Of a stretch of 35,148 nucleotides of DNA, positions 9,537 through 18,740 are shown in pieces. Origin of the DNA: Aeriscardovia sp. (GTDB lineage Bacteria > Actinomycetota > Actinomycetes > Actinomycetales > Bifidobacteriaceae); assembly GCA_017965665.1 (NCBI GenBank), contig JAGCPN010000004.1, forward strand, positions 1 through 35,148, in the 5' to 3' direction. Each line of letters starts with the position of its first letter. The first letter of the stretch is position 1. The translations under genes were made by a program, and so were the position numbers. Below the pieces are notes generated by a model. That model worked only from the letters and a program-made list of their open reading frames with translations, had not been told where the DNA came from and did not search any database.

Positions 9537-10350
9537 AGGGGCGGCCGAGAAGTTCAAGGACATCTCCGAAGCCTACGACGTGCTGAGCAATGCGGATCAG
9601 AAAAAGAAGTACGACGCCATAAGGCAGTTCGGATCCGGAGGGGCCAGGTTTACGGCCGGCCCCGGCGGGTTCGGCGAGGGCGGCGGCTTTTCCGACATCT
9701 TCAGCTCCATGTTCGGGGCCGATCAGGGGGCTTCCTCCGGCTTTTCCGACATCTTCAACCAGTTCGGCCGCGCCGGCCGCTCCCCCTACGGCTACAGGGG
9801 CTACAGAGATCCCAGGGAGCTGGATCTGGAATCTGAAGTGGACCTGTCGTTAAGGCAGGTGGCCACCGGCGCCACGGTGTCTTTGAAAGTGAACGGGAAC
9901 CTGATCAAGACCAAGATTCCCGCAGGCGTCCGAGACGGGCAGACCATAAAGCTGGCGGGAAAGGGAGCCCAGGATCCTTCGACCGGCTCCAGGGGGGACC
10001 TGTACCTCGAAGTGCATATCGCCCCTGACCCCGTCTTCTCAATGGAGGGAAGGGACCTCGTGCGCAACCTCCCCCTCACCTTCCCCCAGGCCTGCAGAGG
10101 GGACAGCGTGATTGTAAAAGACATCACAGGCGAGCGGCTGAAAGTGAAAGTCCCCGCCGGCACGGGCTCCGGGGCGCTGCTCAGGGTCCGCGGCCGCGGA
10201 TGCGCCACTTCCCCCAAAGGCGACCTGCTCCTGCGCGTCCAGATCCTCGCCTCCAAGCCGTCCGAGGCTATGGAAAAGGTCCTAAAGGACCTGGAAGCCG
10301 CAAATCCCGAGGCGGAGAAACTCGCCGAAGAGGAGCGCTACAGGATCTGA
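9403..10350 (+). CDS. dnaJ: DnaJ/CbpA-type co-chaperone without zinc fingers
   Basis: This 315-residue class B J protein has a J domain at 8-72 with HPD at 38-40, a Gly/Phe-rich region (about 73-140, with repeated GFSDIF) and two beta-sandwich substrate-binding domains to the end. The four CxxCxGxG repeats of classical DnaJ are absent, so it resembles CbpA or the DnaJ1/DnaJ2 of some Actinobacteria. It delivers clients to DnaK and stimulates its ATPase. It is the last gene of the dnaK operon. Its end overlaps the end of the opposite-strand Nudix gene by 13 nt. The start has only a weak ribosome site (AGGTGG). Confidence 0.93.
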   Translation: MAENEWLNKDFYKVLGVSQDASQDEIKKAYRKLARQYHPDLNHDPGAAEKFKDISEAYDVLSNADQKKKYDAIRQFGSGGARFTAGPGGFGEGGGFSDIFSSMFGADQGASSGFSDIFNQFGRAGRSPYGYRGYRDPRELDLESEVDLSLRQVATGATVSLKVNGNLIKTKIPAGVRDGQTIKLAGKGAQDPSTGSRGDLYLEVHIAPDPVFSMEGRDLVRNLPLTFPQACRGDSVIVKDITGERLKVKVPAGTGSGALLRVRGRGCATSPKGDLLLRVQILASKPSEAMEKVLKDLEAANPEAEKLAEEERYRI

Positions 10351-10901
10351 CCGCGCCTGCGCACCTCTTCGCTGCGCACGAGCAGGGCGCTTGAAGCGTT
10401 CTTTATGGGCAAAGAGAGGAGGTTGTCGAAAGACACCCACGCAGACTTTATAAATTCCCCGGCGTCCGGCCTGATCGGACGCTTTTCTATTTCCGAGACG
10501 TGCAGGGTGAAAAGGTACGCTTTGTCGTTGCTCGCCCCTTCCGACGCGTAGAAGGCCCCGTACTGCTCTATTTCCTCAATCTTTCCGGGCCTCACCCCCG
10601 TCTCCTCTTCCACTTCCCTCTTCGCCGTCTCCAGGGGGGCCTCCCCCCTCTCTACCAGGCCTGCAGGGAGGCCGAACACGAAAGCGTTGGGACCCACCCT
10701 GTACTCCATTTCAACCAGGTAGGAATCGGTGTCTAGGTCGTGCACGAGGCAGATCACCCCCGCCAGATGATCTATCAGGTTCCTCCTTATCACCTCCCTG
10801 CCTCCGTCCTTTTTCGGCAGGGCGATCAGTTTTTCGTGCACGGAAAATATGGAGCAGCCGTATACCTTCTCGTCTTGGAGCGTGGAGGGGCTTTGCGACA
10901 T
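10338..10901 (-). CDS. Nudix hydrolase, ADP-ribose pyrophosphatase type
   Basis: This 187-residue protein has a full Nudix box: a Gly, then Glu six residues on, then REVEEETGV, matching GX5EX7REUXEEXGU. The Glu residues of REVEEE bind the Mg ions that activate water for cleavage of X-linked nucleoside diphosphates. Length and N-terminal beta domain fit the ADP-ribose pyrophosphatase group (NudF-like), but the substrate is not proven. The ATG at 10901 is chosen because AGGGGAG precedes it. Starts at 10925 (ATG) and 10964 (TTG) are possible but lack well-placed sites. The gene is convergent with dnaJ and divergent from tadA. Confidence 0.85.
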   Translation of the reverse strand: MSQSPSTLQDEKVYGCSIFSVHEKLIALPKKDGGREVIRRNLIDHLAGVICLVHDLDTDSYLVEMEYRVGPNAFVFGLPAGLVERGEAPLETAKREVEEETGVRPGKIEEIEQYGAFYASEGASNDKAYLFTLHVSEIEKRPIRPDAGEFIKSAWVSFDNLLSLPIKNASSALLVRSEEVRRRGQIL

Positions 10902-11023
10902 GTCGATCTCCCCTTCGGCGTTCATTTTTCTCGCGAGTTTTTCAAAATACTTCAAAATCTGCAATCCTTTTTACTCTAGATACTCTTGATACCCTTAGTC
11001 TAGTTTAAGAGGGGGATGGGCGA

Positions 11024-11485
11024 ATGAGGCTGCTTAGGCCCTACATGTTTGAAAACCGGGCGTCCGAACTCATGAAGAGGGCGATGAGGCTGGCAAAAGA
11101 GGCGGACGGGGCGAAAGTCGGGGCGATCCTGGCGGGGCCGGAAGGGGAGATCGTTTCAGAGGGCGCAAACGACCGATCTTCCCCCTTCCTGCACGCCGAG
11201 GCGATAGCCCTGAGGGAGGCCTGGGCGAAGCTGGGGCCTTCCGGCTTTAAAGAGTGCACGCTCTTTTGCACCCTGGAGCCCTGCGCCATGTGCGCGGGGG
11301 CATCGCTCCTCTTCAAAGTGGGGAGGATAGTTTTCGGGGCGTGGGACCCCTCTGCCGGCGCGTGCGGAAGCGTGTGGGACATCCCCCGCGATGCCCCGGG
11401 GGGCTGGAAAACAGAAGTGGTGGGGGGATTTATGGCAGAAGAGTGCTCCAAAATCTTAAAGGACGGCTTTTCGGATATACGCTAG
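11024..11485 (+). CDS. tadA: tRNA-specific adenosine deaminase TadA
   Basis: This 153-residue zinc deaminase has the catalytic HAE (His57, Glu59) and the PCAMC motif (Cys87, Cys90) that together bind zinc. In TadA proteins this site converts A34 to inosine in tRNA-Arg(ACG). The overall fit, including the GAND segment, supports TadA over other CMP/dCMP deaminases. The ATG follows AGAGGGGG at 8 nt spacing. A second Met at residue 8 is a plausible alternative because TadA proteins often begin MF. Its TAG stop and the TAG of the convergent neighbour share one palindromic CTAG. Confidence 0.85.
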   Translation: MRLLRPYMFENRASELMKRAMRLAKEADGAKVGAILAGPEGEIVSEGANDRSSPFLHAEAIALREAWAKLGPSGFKECTLFCTLEPCAMCAGASLLFKVGRIVFGAWDPSAGACGSVWDIPRDAPGGWKTEVVGGFMAEECSKILKDGFSDIR

Positions 11486-13497
11486 GCCGCCAGGCCGCCC
11501 GACTGGAGGCTCTCGGAAAACGCCTCGGAGATCCTGGAAAAGAGCTTCCCCGGCCCGAGGGCGAGAAGCCAGGAGGCCGCAAAAAACAGGCCCAAGACCC
11601 CTGCCCCTTTCCAGTAGGGGCCCATGGGCGATCCCCCGACGCACGGCCTCATAGCGCTTATGGCCCAGGTCGCCGGAAGGAAGAGGGCGGCATGGGCCGC
11701 ACCCCGGGGGAGCATCTGGAGGGGGTAGATGCCCCCCGAAGCTGTGATCTGGAAAATCAGAACGAGTTCGCACGCCATTTTCCCCGCCTCCCCGAAAGTC
11801 CTCACGAGCGCGTAGGCCAGGGAGCTGAAAGACAGGGAGCAAAAGAGGGCGAGAAGCAAGAACATCCACGGGCGCCTCATCTGGGATCGCATGTAGATCA
11901 TGCATCCTGCGCTCACCACTTCGCACTGGAAAAAGGCCGTAATTTCTATCGAGATCCACCTGCCCAGGACCAGGTGCCGCCTCTTGAGGCCCCAGATGCC
12001 CGCGGCCTTCGAGGGCGAATAGCGCGGCTTTATGACAAGGCAGTCCAAAAGGCACCCTATCCACATGGCCAGGGCGGCGTAAAAGGGCGTGATGGCGCTC
12101 CCGAAAGGCGAAACCGGCCAGACGGGAACCTGCTTTACCTGGATCGGGCTGGCGAGCAGGGAAGAAGCGGCCCGGGGGGATCCGAAATCGGGCAGGGGGG
12201 GAAGGCCCTTTGAAAAGGCCGCGGCTGCGGCGGAAAGGGAAGAAGCGAGGGAGGAAGAGAGGGAAGACAAAGAGGAAAGATCCAAAGAGAGGGAAGAGAG
12301 GGCGGATCCGGCCTTGGAGAGGGCCGCACAATCCGAGGCGAGGGAGGAAGAGAGGGAAGATAGGGCAAAATTGAATTTTTCCGCCTCCGCCGCGGCCTCC
12401 TTCTGCGCCCCCGCCGCGGCCCTGAGGACGGATTCGATCTGCAAGTTGACCTGCCCGGATCGGGAGATGATCCCTGACGCCGCCTCCGCCGCTCCCGAAA
12501 GTTCGCTTTTAAGCTTTAAAGCCTCCTGACCTTTGGCATCGCCCGCAAAAGAGAGGAGGGGGGAGGAGAGAAGGGACCGAATTTTCGCCGCCGCATCCTT
12601 TAGAGGCGAAAGGTCCAGGTCCCGGAGCCGGGGCAGGGAGGAGGGGAGGGGCTTTAAAGAGAAAGTCCGGGAAGCGCGAAGAAGCGAGGAGAAGCCCCGG
12701 AGGGAGGAAGAGGAGAGGCGGAGGAGGCGCCCGGCCGAAGACAGGGCCGACGAATAAGCGCGGAAGGCCGAACCTGCGGCCTGCGCCGCCGTGGCGGAAG
12801 TCGAAGCGTAGGAGGAGAGGGAAGACAAAGAGGATCCGGGCCGCAGGGAGCTCAAAGATTCCAGAGACGAGATCGCGATCTTAAGGGAGAGGGAGGCGAA
12901 GACCTGCCTGGCCTCGTTTTCAAGGTCGGCCGCCCCTTCCTCCGTGAGCTTGGGGGAGAGGGGGGTCACAGATTCGTTTACCAGAAATTTCAGCTTTATG
13001 GGGGAGGGGGAGGAAAAGATCGACATAAGATCTTTTGAAAACCCTTCCGGGATCTCCACGGCGGCGTAAGCCTCCCCTCCCTCCACCTGGCTCTCGGCCT
13101 CCTTCAATCCGGTCTCCGTCCACAGGAACTTGGGATCTTCCTGCAGGGCCTTTATTACTCTGGAGCCGAAATTGACGCCCAGAGGCATCAGGGGGGAAGA
13201 GTATCCGCGGTCCTCGTTTACCACGTCTATCCTGAGGTCTTTCGTCCTGGAATAGAGGTCGAACTCCCCCGCCAGGTTGAACCAGGCGTAAAGGCCGGGA
13301 ATCAGGATGAGGCCCAGCATCACGGCCAGGGAGATCAGGCTGGAAAAGACGGAGGAAATGTCGCGCCCGGCCAGGCGGAAGGGGTTCAAAAAGGCCCGCC
13401 TTCGCGGGGAGGGGGAAAAGGAGGGAGGGGAGAAGAAGGAAGCCGTCTTTCCCTTTTCTTCTTTTCCGCCTTTGCCGAAATCTCCGGAAAGCCTCAT
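11482..13497 (-). CDS. YhgE/Pip-type membrane protein (second of two)
   Basis: This 671-residue protein has the YhgE/Pip layout: one N-terminal helix containing GLYAWFNL followed by an extracytoplasmic domain, a long Ser/Leu/Ala-rich helical middle region (about 210-440) and a C-terminal bundle of about six membrane helices with an ABC-2-like fold. Relatives include phage infection protein (Pip) and the ESX-type secretion accessory EsaA, but the role here is unknown. The start at 13497 is favoured by AGGAGG four to six bases upstream. It begins 13 nt after its paralogue, so both are one operon. The Ser-rich middle is encoded by repetitive purine-rich DNA (plus strand). Confidence 0.82.
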   Translation of the reverse strand: MRLSGDFGKGGKEEKGKTASFFSPPSFSPSPRRRAFLNPFRLAGRDISSVFSSLISLAVMLGLILIPGLYAWFNLAGEFDLYSRTKDLRIDVVNEDRGYSSPLMPLGVNFGSRVIKALQEDPKFLWTETGLKEAESQVEGGEAYAAVEIPEGFSKDLMSIFSSPSPIKLKFLVNESVTPLSPKLTEEGAADLENEARQVFASLSLKIAISSLESLSSLRPGSSLSSLSSYASTSATAAQAAGSAFRAYSSALSSAGRLLRLSSSSLRGFSSLLRASRTFSLKPLPSSLPRLRDLDLSPLKDAAAKIRSLLSSPLLSFAGDAKGQEALKLKSELSGAAEAASGIISRSGQVNLQIESVLRAAAGAQKEAAAEAEKFNFALSSLSSSLASDCAALSKAGSALSSLSLDLSSLSSLSSSLASSLSAAAAAFSKGLPPLPDFGSPRAASSLLASPIQVKQVPVWPVSPFGSAITPFYAALAMWIGCLLDCLVIKPRYSPSKAAGIWGLKRRHLVLGRWISIEITAFFQCEVVSAGCMIYMRSQMRRPWMFLLLALFCSLSFSSLAYALVRTFGEAGKMACELVLIFQITASGGIYPLQMLPRGAAHAALFLPATWAISAMRPCVGGSPMGPYWKGAGVLGLFFAASWLLALGPGKLFSRISEAFSESLQSGGLAA
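12233..12363. repeat. Near-homopurine repeats within the YhgE-like gene
   Basis: A 23-nt unit beginning GCGAGGGAGGAAGAGAGGG occurs identically at 12245-12267 and 12338-12360. A 20-nt match recurs in the paralogue at 15009-15028, and shorter copies occur near 14570 and 14685. On the coding strand it gives SSLSSSLAS-like repeats. Confidence 0.75.
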
Positions 13498-13510
13498 TTC
13501 GCCCCTCCTC

Positions 13511-15688
13511 TCACATGCGCCTTTGAACGGCCTTTTGCACACATATTCTCACGTACTCCATGGCCGCCGCGGCGGCCGCTGCGGCGGCGTAGGATCCCAC
13601 CCACGCGAAAAGAAACAGCGTCCTGCTGGCCTCCCCGCAGAGCATCAGGACCATGGGGACGAGGGGGAGGGCGAAAAAGAATGCGCACACTCCCCCCGCC
13701 GCCCGGGCGTACCTCCTTTTAAACCTCTCCCATTCCATCCGGGCCCTCGCCCTGGGGACGGAGGAAAGGCGAAGGTATATCGCCTCCTCGAGCCTGGTCG
13801 ACGAGGGCAGGTCCTCGCCTTGCGCCGAAAAGAAGTCGGCGGCCCTCAGGCGGAAGTTTAAGGACTTTTGAAGAGAGGCCAGGGCAGGAAAGAAGAGGAT
13901 GGCCGCCCCCGTGAAGGCGAGGGCGAAAAGGCAGAGGAAGCCGCAATCTTTTGCAAAGGCCCACAGGCTTCCCCCGGCGACGGCGGACCTGAAAAGGTCG
14001 ATGGAGTAGGTGAAGGGGAGGAAGGGGTAGAGGGCCCTGTAGGCCGCAGGCAGGAGGGAGACGGGATACATCCCGCCGGAAGAGGGGATCTGGATCATGA
14101 CTGCGACCAGGGCCAGGGCCTTTCCGAGCTTTCCCATGCACACCGCCATGGCGTAGATGATGCAGGTAAAGGCCGCGGCCGAATAGAGGGAGGCGAAAAA
14201 GAAGAGGGGGAGGCTCCTCACCTTCCAGCTTAAGATCCACGCCTCCCCGACTGAAGAGACCGAGGCCTGGAGGAGGGAAAAAATGCAGAAGAGTAAGAGG
14301 CGGGCAAAGTACCCCTTCCTGGCCTTAACCTTCCCCACGCCCTCACCGTCGGGAAAGAGCTTGTAAATTACCGCCAGCATGAAGGCGCCCACCCAGAGGG
14401 AGAGAGACAAAAAGAAGGGGGATACGGCCTGGGTGTAAGAGGCGGGGTAGACGGGCACAGTCTCTAGCTCCACCGGGGAGGACAAAAAAGATGAAGCGCT
14501 TCCGGCGTCCAGGGCCCCGATTTTCGAGAGCAGGGAAATCAGGGAAGAGGATTGCAGCTGTGAGAGGGAGGAAGAGAGGGAGGAGAGATCTTGCTCCCAC
14601 TCCTCCAGAGGGCCGTCAGCTTTCAGGATCGCCTCCGATATCCCTTCGAGGTCCTCTGAGGCGGAGCTGAGAAACGAAGGGAGGGAGGAAGAGAGGGAGC
14701 GCGCCTGCGCCATCCCGGCTTTGATCGCGCCTATCTGCCCCAAAGCCGCGCTTCTGGCCTCCCGGGCCATGGAGTTTAAAGAAGAGAGGCGCAGGAGGAG
14801 TGAAGAAACCGCGCTTTGAAGCCCTGAGAGGGCTGAGGACGCCTTTTGGCCGAGGGGCGGGGCGAGGGGGAAGGTGGCGACAGAAGAGATCCGGTCCGCC
14901 AGGGCGCCCAGTTCCCCTTCCAGGGGAAAAAGGGAAGGAAGGGAAGGCAGGGAATAGGGGAGAGAGGCGGAAAGCTGCGGAAGAGAGGAGAGGGACCTTG
15001 AATCGGAGGCGAGGGAGGAAGAGAGGGAGGAGAGGGAAGAAGAGAGGGCCTCCTGGGAGGATCGTATGCGCGAAAGATCGCCCTGCAGCTCCTTTGCCTC
15101 TTCAAGCGCGCCCTTCGCTGCCGAGAGCGCCTGCGATTTAGAAGAGCCTGCAGCTTCGGAAAGTTTTTCCATAACGGCTTTGAGCAGGGCCGAATCCACC
15201 CGGGCGTTCACTTCCCTTTCGATTGTCTGCGCCCCAATCGAAGTGATCTTGGGAGTGACGGGGTTGGACTGCTGGTTGGAAAAGTAGAGGATCTGGGGCC
15301 TTGGAGATTTGGAGGGGGAAAGGATGGCCGAAGCCAGGCTCCGGCTAAATCCCGCCGGAATGACGAAGGCGGCGAAGAACTTCCCGCTCTTCACCCCGGC
15401 CTCCGCCTCCTTTGCCCCTACAACCTCCCACCCGAGCTCCCGGTTTCCTTTAAGGCTGCCCACGATATCCGACCCCACGTCGATTTTTTCCCCGTACAGC
15501 ATCGCGGGGGAATCCGAGTTGGCCACCGCCACCGGAAGGTTTCCCGTCCTGGAATAGGGATCCGAATAGGCGTAAGTGGAGAACCAGCCGTACACGGCGG
15601 GAAGGAAGAGTAGGGCTGAAAGGGTGAGAAGCGAAGCCGGCCCGCGCCCCAGCCTCAAAATGTCTCTCTTTAAGATTTTGAAAATCAC
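13511..15688 (-). CDS. YhgE/Pip-type membrane protein (first of two)
   Basis: This 725-residue paralogue of the downstream gene has the same architecture: an N-terminal helix (about 18-38, with PAVYGWFSTYAY), an outside domain, a Ser/Leu-rich repetitive helical middle (about 200-400) and six C-terminal membrane helices. The start is GTG at 15688 with AAGGA just upstream. The function is unknown. YhgE/Pip proteins in other bacteria are linked to phage infection, type VII secretion or export. The pair suggests hetero-oligomers. It diverges from the transporter gene at 15805 across a 116-bp region with a dyad that may control both. Confidence 0.82.
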   Translation of the reverse strand: MIFKILKRDILRLGRGPASLLTLSALLFLPAVYGWFSTYAYSDPYSRTGNLPVAVANSDSPAMLYGEKIDVGSDIVGSLKGNRELGWEVVGAKEAEAGVKSGKFFAAFVIPAGFSRSLASAILSPSKSPRPQILYFSNQQSNPVTPKITSIGAQTIEREVNARVDSALLKAVMEKLSEAAGSSKSQALSAAKGALEEAKELQGDLSRIRSSQEALSSSLSSLSSSLASDSRSLSSLPQLSASLPYSLPSLPSLFPLEGELGALADRISSVATFPLAPPLGQKASSALSGLQSAVSSLLLRLSSLNSMAREARSAALGQIGAIKAGMAQARSLSSSLPSFLSSASEDLEGISEAILKADGPLEEWEQDLSSLSSSLSQLQSSSLISLLSKIGALDAGSASSFLSSPVELETVPVYPASYTQAVSPFFLSLSLWVGAFMLAVIYKLFPDGEGVGKVKARKGYFARLLLFCIFSLLQASVSSVGEAWILSWKVRSLPLFFFASLYSAAAFTCIIYAMAVCMGKLGKALALVAVMIQIPSSGGMYPVSLLPAAYRALYPFLPFTYSIDLFRSAVAGGSLWAFAKDCGFLCLFALAFTGAAILFFPALASLQKSLNFRLRAADFFSAQGEDLPSSTRLEEAIYLRLSSVPRARARMEWERFKRRYARAAGGVCAFFFALPLVPMVLMLCGEASRTLFLFAWVGSYAAAAAAAAAMEYVRICVQKAVQRRM

Positions 15689-15740
15689 CTTTTTCCTTAA
15701 AGATCCCGCTCCGGTGGTAGAATAAACGAGTTTTTTCTAC

Positions 15741-15761
15741 GAGTGCTAATATACAACACTC
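15741..15761. promoter_or_regulatory. Imperfect dyad between yhgE-like and antiporter genes
   Basis: GAGTG and CACTC flank an 11-nt AT-rich centre in the middle of a divergent promoter region. It could be an operator for a TetR-type regulator. One arm with its flank spells GAGTGCTAA, a CIRCE half-site, but the second half is missing. Confidence 0.3.
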
Positions 15762-15804
15762 ATTCAAGTTGCAATGGGGCAACTGAACAGTAAGGAAGTA
15801 AATC

Positions 15805-17259
15805 ATGTCATTTTTGGGGTCGCCCGCCGCTTCCGCGACTAAAGTTCCGAAAACCAGGGTAAAACACCAATACCACATGAGGCAGAGCGGCGTGCTGATA
15901 GCCACCTGCCTGTCGTACGCCTCTTTCTACATCATCCGACAAGTCGTACAGGATGAGGAGATACCCCTCAGGCATCAGTACGGCTTTACCGTGGGGGAAA
16001 TCGGAATCATCCTTTCCGCCTTCGGCATAGGCTACGGCATAAGCAAGTTCATAATGGGCTTTGTGGCAGACAGGGTCTCCATGAAGAGGTTCCTGATCTT
16101 AGCCCTCTACGGATCTGCAATAGTCAACCTCTTCTTCGCCTGGACCCGCTCGTTTGGCGTGATGATAGTGCTCATGCTCATCAATTCCGTCTTCCAGGGC
16201 GTGGGCGCCCCGGTGTGCCAGAGGGAAGTGAGCCTGTGGTTTGCAAAGCGGAGCCGAGGCACGGCATACGCGATCTGGAGCGCCGCGCACAACTTCGGCG
16301 CCTTCTTCTGCGTGGTCACCATTGAGGCCGCCGCCGCCGCTTTCGCCGGCTCTCTTAGCGCTATCTTCATCACTTCCTCCATCGTGGCCGCCGTCATCGG
16401 CACCCTCATGTACCTCATTAATTCCGAGAGGCCCGAGGTTTACGGCCTGCCCGACATCAACACCTACTCCGACAGCGTCGAACTGAATGAGAACGGCGGC
16501 ACCACCGCCGGCTCCGTCACCAAAAAGAGCGTATGGAAGGTCTTCGTAAAGGACATCCTCTGCAACAAAATGGTTTGGGCGGTGTCTCTGGCATCCATGA
16601 GCTTCTACATCTGCAGGTACGGGATCTTGAGCTGGATCCCGAGCTACCTTCCCACCAAGGGGTTCAGCGCCAACACCGCCCGCTGGATCGTGGGCGAGTA
16701 TGAGCTGTTCCTCATCCCCGCCGTGATCTTCTTCGGCTTCGTCTCCGACCTTCTCAAGGGCCGCAGGGCCCTCGTCACCTTCTGCCTGACGATAGTGATG
16801 CTCGGGGCCCTTTGCCTGTACTTCTTCGCCCCCGACAAGGCCCTCATCCTCGTCGGCCTCTTCATCTCCGGCGCCTGCATCTACGCCCCTCTTGACCTGG
16901 TCGGCCTCATGGTCAACGAAGCGGTGCCGAAGTACGCCGTAGGCGTTTCCACCGGCTTTATGGGCTTCTTCCAGTACATCTTCGGCGACACCATCGCCAC
17001 CGCCCTCATAGGCGAGCTCGTAGACCACTTCGGCTGGGGGGCTTCCAGCGTCGTAATCTTCATAGCCGGAGGCCTGTGCTTCATACTTTCGCTGTACCTG
17101 ACTTACTCCGAGAGGCACATCATCAACATGGAGAAGAGGGCCAACTCCCTCACTCCTGCCGAGAAGGCGGCCCTCGAGGATCCTCTCAGCGCCGATGAGG
17201 ACGTCCTCGCCGCAGCCGAGGCCAAGGTCAAGGGAGGCAAGAAGTCCCTCAAAAAGTAA
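15805..17259 (+). CDS. Organophosphate:phosphate antiporter family transporter (GlpT/UhpT-like)
   Basis: This 484-residue MFS protein has 12 predicted membrane helices. The segment QREVSLWFAKRSRGTAYAIW followed by SAAHNFG matches the OPA-family pattern (WF..RERGT..W...HN.GG) of GlpT/UhpT/PgtP. These proteins exchange glycerol-3-phosphate or sugar phosphates for inorganic phosphate. The substrate cannot be fixed from sequence. A strong AAGGAAG precedes the ATG. The cytoplasmic C-terminal tail (about 455-484) is charged and ends in several Lys. Three MFS genes follow in the same direction after a 33-nt gap, so they may be co-transcribed. Confidence 0.82.
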   Translation: MSFLGSPAASATKVPKTRVKHQYHMRQSGVLIATCLSYASFYIIRQVVQDEEIPLRHQYGFTVGEIGIILSAFGIGYGISKFIMGFVADRVSMKRFLILALYGSAIVNLFFAWTRSFGVMIVLMLINSVFQGVGAPVCQREVSLWFAKRSRGTAYAIWSAAHNFGAFFCVVTIEAAAAAFAGSLSAIFITSSIVAAVIGTLMYLINSERPEVYGLPDINTYSDSVELNENGGTTAGSVTKKSVWKVFVKDILCNKMVWAVSLASMSFYICRYGILSWIPSYLPTKGFSANTARWIVGEYELFLIPAVIFFGFVSDLLKGRRALVTFCLTIVMLGALCLYFFAPDKALILVGLFISGACIYAPLDLVGLMVNEAVPKYAVGVSTGFMGFFQYIFGDTIATALIGELVDHFGWGASSVVIFIAGGLCFILSLYLTYSERHIINMEKRANSLTPAEKAALEDPLSADEDVLAAAEAKVKGGKKSLKK

Positions 17260-17292
17260 GCTGTAGCCCCCCCGGACTATCATTGGAGGTAA

Positions 17293-18732
17293 CTGAAGCT
17301 TTCCCACAATGAGGAGGCCGATATCCCAGCTTCAACGACGGAGGGGGTCAGGGTCGACGCCGGCCCTGACGGCGAAAGAGGCCGAGAAGCCTCTGACCGG
17401 CAGAGGCGCAAAGTTAAGCGCGCGCTGCCCGCTCTGTTTGCCCTGGGAATTTTCGGCCATATCATCTTCCAATCTTTCAATCTCGTCTATCAGAACGTAG
17501 GCGAGTCTTTGCACATGCTCCCCGAGGCCTCGCTTTTAGTATCCCTTCCGGGAGTGGCCCTCGCGGCGGTGTGCATGTTTTATGACACCCTCTGCGACTA
17601 CGTCTCTCCAAGGACGATCGTGTGCGTAGGGACGCTGGTACTGGTGGCGAGCTCGGTCGGAGGGTTTTTGGGCGCCAAAAACTTCTGGGTAGTGTTGGTG
17701 TGCAGGATCTTTCAGACCATCGCCGTGCACGCCTCGGTGGTGCTGGTGATCTTGGTAAAGTACCTCCCCAAAAAAGATCGGGGCATCTACATAGGCTTTA
17801 ACAACGCCGCCTACTTCGTGTCGGTGGTTTTGGGAATGCTGCTGGGAGGGCAGATCGACTTTATCCCCTGGAAGTACATCCTCCTGGTGCCCGCCCTCTC
17901 CATCTTCCTTCTGCCCATACTCCTCAAAGACGTGCCCAGGCTCGAAGTCAGGCCCGAGCCCTTCGACGGCGCGGGGGCCACGCTGTTTACGGTCTGCGTA
18001 GCGTTTTTGACGATCTTTTTCACCTATGAAAAGGCCTGGCTGCTTTTGGTCAGCTGCCTTCTGTTCGCCGCATTCGTGGTGTGGACGAAAAAGAGCCGCA
18101 ACCCTCTGCTCACCAGGCCCATGGTCAAGTCGCGCGCCTTCATGGGCACCCTCTTCATCCTCTTTCTCACCTTCTTCTTCCAGTACGCCGCGATCCCCAT
18201 CTACAAGACCATAGGAAAGAGCGTCTATCACCAGCACTTGGAATCCATCTCCTGGCTTTTGGCGCTGGTGTACCTGATATGCGTGATAGCCGCATCGCTT
18301 TCCGGGGCGCTGTGCAAAAAAATCGGCAACTGGTGGTCCATCCTCCTCTCTTTGGGCCTGATGCTCTTGGGCTTTGTGGCCTCGGCCCTGGTAATTCGGG
18401 CCGGATTTGCGACCGTGACGGTGTTTATGATTGTCTACGAGGTGGGATTAACATTGGTTTATACGCCTATATACGACATTGCCACCTCAGCCCTGCGCGA
18501 AAGCCAGAGAGGGAGGGGAGTTGGGATAGCCCACGTGGCCATGAACGTATCCCCGGCTCTTGGAATTGCTGTGTACAGCGCCGTGGAAAAGTCCCATATA
18601 GGTTCTGCCGAGCTTGTCCCCCGTCTGTCTATGGTGTTTTGGCTCATGGCCGCGCTTTCTGCACTGTCTATAATCTGCACTCTCGGGGTGTATAAGTTCG
18701 TAGGGCATCGGGCCCGCACTCCAAACCAGTAA
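17293..18732 (+). CDS. MFS transporter 1 of a tandem trio, no canonical start codon
   Basis: This MFS protein (479 residues if read from 17293) is closely related to the next two genes, with a DHA2-like layout reminiscent of TetA(L)/QacA drug exporters. The first membrane helix and the FNLVYQNVG segment lie before the first ordinary start codon (TTG at 17509), so the real start is further upstream. In frame back to the stop at 17290 there is no ATG, GTG or TTG. CTG at 17293 follows GGAGG by only 3 nt. AAG at 17296, one base from ATG, has ideal spacing. The coordinates use CTG as a compromise. Substrate is unknown. A lost start codon or sequence error is possible. Confidence 0.7.
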   Translation: MKLSHNEEADIPASTTEGVRVDAGPDGERGREASDRQRRKVKRALPALFALGIFGHIIFQSFNLVYQNVGESLHMLPEASLLVSLPGVALAAVCMFYDTLCDYVSPRTIVCVGTLVLVASSVGGFLGAKNFWVVLVCRIFQTIAVHASVVLVILVKYLPKKDRGIYIGFNNAAYFVSVVLGMLLGGQIDFIPWKYILLVPALSIFLLPILLKDVPRLEVRPEPFDGAGATLFTVCVAFLTIFFTYEKAWLLLVSCLLFAAFVVWTKKSRNPLLTRPMVKSRAFMGTLFILFLTFFFQYAAIPIYKTIGKSVYHQHLESISWLLALVYLICVIAASLSGALCKKIGNWWSILLSLGLMLLGFVASALVIRAGFATVTVFMIVYEVGLTLVYTPIYDIATSALRESQRGRGVGIAHVAMNVSPALGIAVYSAVEKSHIGSAELVPRLSMVFWLMAALSALSIICTLGVYKFVGHRARTPNQ

Positions 18733-18740
18733 GGATTTGT

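Noticed and set aside
15741..15749. CIRCE half-site GAGTGCTAA
   Set aside because: The second half at the required 9-nt spacing is missing and the neighbours are not chaperone genes.
17309..17500. ATG 17309 as start of a 63-aa protein or of the MFS gene
   Set aside because: It is out of frame with the MFS protein, too far from the GGAGG site, and ends at 17500. Only an undetected frameshift would make it relevant.
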